DNA of 64,000 bases, taken from positions 60,001 through 124,000 of the forward strand of contig CAWZYM010000045.1 in NCBI GenBank assembly GCA_963966185.1. The letters are read 5' to 3'. The notes beneath the pieces are model-generated. The model searched no databases and had not been told where the DNA came from. It saw nothing but the letters and a program-made list of their open reading frames with translations. Of this stretch, positions 61,149 through 64,000 are shown piece after piece; position 1 is the first letter of the stretch; every line of letters starts with the position of its first letter. The stretch comes from Rhabditoides inermis (taxonomy: Eukaryota; Nematoda; Chromadorea; Rhabditida; Rhabditidae). The position numbers and the translations under genes are program-made.

Positions 61149-64000
61149 ATGAGCAGCTACACCGACAAGTTTCAAGGCAAGTAGGTTTTCGATTGTTTCT
61201 GCTACTTTTATCATTTGTAATTTTCTTTATTTACATGTATATATTTTAAATGTGTTATAGATTATGCACGAGACATTCCGCTGGAGATAGGGCACACGTT
61301 CTTTCCTCCCGCCAACGTCGTCCTCCCCGTCACACCACTTATTGAACCTCGCATTCCGAATGTGAGTGGTATTGTTGTTGATATTTTAAACACCTTATAG
61401 TTGTTACTGTATTCTTTCAGTACTCGTTTGATGTGGAGCGTCGTGCGAAGGTGGAGTACGAGGAGCGGGAAGCGCGTCGGCAGCGGGAGGTGGAAGAACG
61501 ACGGGAGAAGGAGCGCGAGAGGGAGAGGAAGAAGGCCGAGGAACAGCAGTGGGCACAGGTGCGCAATTCAACATTCTTTTTGTATTTACTCCAACCATGG
61601 GTAGGGTGTGCTGACTCCTTCGAAGATTGACGTCTCTTCGACGAGCACGTCGCCCGCCCCCGCCCCCGCATCCGCCGCCGCCTCCGATCCCTCCACCAAC
61701 AGCTTCGAGGAGTTCGAGGTACATTAATTTCATTGTTCATATTTCAAACTGATTTTTTGATTCTCGTGCTATCAAATGCCAGTCTCTTAACACTGAGCTT
61801 ACGTTGATCTCAAGCTGATAAACAAAGCTGTGTGATTAAGTCTCGGGACGCGCTGGACCTGCTGGAGTGGAAGTCTATCGACGACCGCGCCGCACTCAGC
61901 CAGGTCCTCTCTTCCGCCCACTCCTCTGCCACACAGGTACCTACCACTAGCATTATCATATAAAGCATTTATCGTGTTCTTATTACTTGTAGGTTTAGAA
62001 ATGTAGCCAAGTTTGCATATTGCTTAATTTTCGTATTATCACACTGTCTCTGTAAGAATCGAACACTTTTCGGGCATGTGGTTACTAGGAGCTATGTCAG
62101 CGCACATCAGGGTTATCGAAGGTCCTCTACAAGATGCAAATAGTCGTTTTGGTCAAATATGCAAATTTGGCCCATTAAGGGACCACTACCTCAAATCGGT
62201 CAGTTTTTGTCAAAACACTTCAAATAAGAACTCGTTCGATTCCTTATCCGATTTTAAGAACTTTTTCATATACTTAACTTTTCGAAAAATCTGATTTGAA
62301 AAAGTTATGACCACATATTTTCATGCATATTTTCAATTTTTATGAGTATGTTCCGGTCCGAAAAAACAAAAATGAATTACACCATTAGAAAGAGCGTTTT
62401 ATGTTTAGTTTGCATAATTTTTAACACAAAAATCGATTGTACCGTCTTTCGCCATCCAGACGATTGAAAGTGGTCCAGACCGCAGAAATGGGGCTGTGTG
62501 AACGTTTTCATGTTATATCAATCCGAAAAAAACAAAAACTAAGTACACCATCAGAATCTACGTGTTTTGTTTTGTAAATGAGCACGTTTTCACGAAAATC
62601 GATTGCACTGTCTTTCACAATCCGGACAGTTGAAAATGATCTGTAAACAATGCACACAGTTCTCTTCAGTTTACCTGTTGTATCAATCTCAAGTAACTAG
62701 AACAGATTGTAGTATCAGAATCTACGCATTTTGTCCATTATACGGAACGCGTAGATTCACGTGTTTTCTTGAGAATTGAATTCAACTGTAACTTATTAAC
62801 GACGTTTATCAATCCTTTTTGACAACTTTCAACTGTCCGGATTGTGAAAGACAGTGCAATCGATTTTCGTGAAAACGTGCTCATTTACAAAACAGAACAC
62901 GTAGATTCTGATGGTGTATTTAGTTTTTGTTTTTTTTCGGATTGATATAACATGAAAACGTTCACACAGCCCCATTTCTGCTGTCTGGACCACTTTCAAT
63001 CGTCTGGATGGCGAAAGACGGTACAATCGAATTTATGTTAAAAATCATGCAAACTAAACATAAAACGCTCTTTTTAATGGTGTAATTCATTTTTGTTTTT
63101 TCGGGCCGGAACATACTCATAAAAATTGAAAATATGCAAATTTTTCATTTTTGTGGTCATAACTTTTTCAAATCAGATTTTTTCGAAAAGTTTAGTATAT
63201 GAAAAAGTTCTTAAAATCGGATAAGGAATCGAACGAGTTCTTATTTGAAGTGTTTTGACAAAAACTGACCGATTTGAGGTAGTGGTCCCTTAATGGGCCA
63301 AATTTGCATATTTGACAAAAACGACTAATTGCATCTTGTAGAGGACCTTCGATAACCCCAGTGTGCGCTGACATAGCTCCTAGTAACCACCTCGTCCGAT
63401 TCTTACAGAGACAGTGTGTTATTTGTTTGTTTAGATGAGCGATCCCGAGCCGCCGATAAGTCAAGTGTGGCAAACGGCGGACGCGGTGGCGTTCCATCGC
63501 GCCACGCCGCCCATCCCTCCCCGGCCACTCGCCACCGGCGCCACTCCACCGCCCCTCTACACCACCACCAGCCACACCCCGCCCCCCGTCGCCCCGCCCA
63601 CCAGTGTCAGCCAGCTCTCCTATCCCAACCCCAACCCCGTGTCGGCTACTAGCCATCCGCGCGCCACGCCGCCTCTCCCCGCCGCTGCTGCGCCATACGC
63701 CGCGCTCAGGGTCGGCTCGCGTTTATTTATTTTTGTTGTAATGTGTAATGTTGTCATACTTCATTCCACTGTGCAGACGAAGCTGGAGACGTCGATGTGA
63801 TATCAAAATGTCTCATTGATATTTATTGATTTCAGACAAAACTGGTGACGAAAGGCTACAGGGAGCACCTGGTCGACGTGTGTCTCGCAAAACTGCCCAA
63901 GGAGAGGATGACACATGTGCGTCTCTCTCCCTCCCTCTACCCCTCCCTCTCCCCCTCCCCCCTCCCCCCCTCTCTCTCTCTCTCCCTCTCCCTCTCCCTC
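61149..64000 (+). CDS. UBAP1-like ESCRT-I subunit (3' end beyond the window)
   Basis: UBAP1 is an ESCRT-I subunit that sorts ubiquitinated receptors into multivesicular bodies; the MVB-12-type protein is the nematode counterpart. The start MSSYTDKFQ at 61149 leads by a GC-AG intron to DYARDIPLEIGHTFFPPANV. This is comparable with the family's YLDDVPFKTGDKF-type core, after which YSFDVERRAKVEYEEREARR continues into a charged coiled coil, as UBAP1 does. The acidic NSFEEFE and LDLLEWKSIDDRAALSQVLS blocks match UBAP1's [21 protein letters not shown] region. After a 1.5 kb intron filled by a foldback element comes a Pro-rich linker (63432 on), then TKLVTKGYREHLVDVCLAKL, the start of a UBA-type helical region. 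The remaining C-terminus is cut off. The last 70 bases are an intron CT/CCCT tract. Confidence 0.82.
62039..63419. mobile_element. Foldback element, copy 2: near-complete 1.38 kb palindrome
   Basis: The left half, from 62039, is reverse-complementary to the right half up to 63419. The turn is near 62729, around GAATCTACGCATTTTG. Each arm is about 680 bases with scattered mismatches and almost no loop. The ends TCACACTGTCTCTGTAA match the element at 7757-10010, and TA flanks both sides (62037-62038 and 63420-63421). No transposase. It is inserted in an intron of the UBAP1-like gene. Confidence 0.92.

Overview
The window is nuclear DNA from a nematode or a close nematoid relative. The main evidence is two cuticle-collagen genes with the nematode N-terminal domain, a basic furin-like site and interrupted Gly-X-Y blocks, together with an EVA-1 homologue and many short GT-AG introns (often GTGAG donors). 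Introns and intergenic DNA are full of GA/CT microsatellites, hairpin-type inverted-repeat elements and a non-LTR retrotransposon scrap. No bacterial, viral, CRISPR or organellar sequence was seen. I could not place the species; splice sites lack the rigid TTTTCAG acceptor of Caenorhabditis.

Layout. 0-2.8 kb: little coding signal. 2.8-5.5 kb (-): a secreted, probably GPI-anchored protein I do not recognise. 5.8-7.0 kb and 10.3-11.4 kb (-): two paralogous cuticle collagens separated by a 2.25 kb foldback element. 11.8-12.8 kb (+): C-type lectin. 13.4-20.1 kb (-): EVA-1-like receptor with two SUEL lectin domains. 20.5-24.6 kb (-): purple/tartrate-resistant acid phosphatase. 26.8-40.0 kb (-): a very large DOPEY/PAD-1 gene. 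40.0-43.3 kb: intergenic, with a reverse-transcriptase remnant. 43.3-45.2 kb (+): divergent alpha-tubulin. 45.7-46.4 kb (-): mitochondrial [2Fe-2S] ferredoxin, head-to-head with 46.7-53.3 kb (+): FIG4-type SAC phosphatase, which carries a 1.56 kb foldback element with tRNA-like Pol III boxes. 54.1-55.9 kb (+): Teashirt-like zinc-finger protein. 56.0-56.3 kb (+): a two-exon gene for a 60-residue protein. 56.5-60.7 kb (-): USP5 deubiquitinase, head-to-head with 61.1 kb to the window end (+): a UBAP1-like ESCRT-I subunit, cut off by the edge, with a nearly perfect 1.38 kb palindrome in an intron.

The genes do not form one pathway. Several concern endolysosomal traffic: DOPEY (Golgi/endosome), FIG4 (PI(3,5)P2), UBAP1 (ESCRT-I). 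Two handle ubiquitin (USP5, UBAP1), and the collagens, lectin and unknown GPI-type protein are surface or secreted products. The most notable non-coding content is a set of inverted-repeat elements. Two foldback elements share a TCACAC[G/T]GTCTCTGTAA terminus and TA flanks, two shorter hairpins are related to each other, one MITE is flanked by TTAA, one palindrome has convergent Pol III promoter-like boxes, and a 176 bp hairpin lies just after the FIG4 stop codon.
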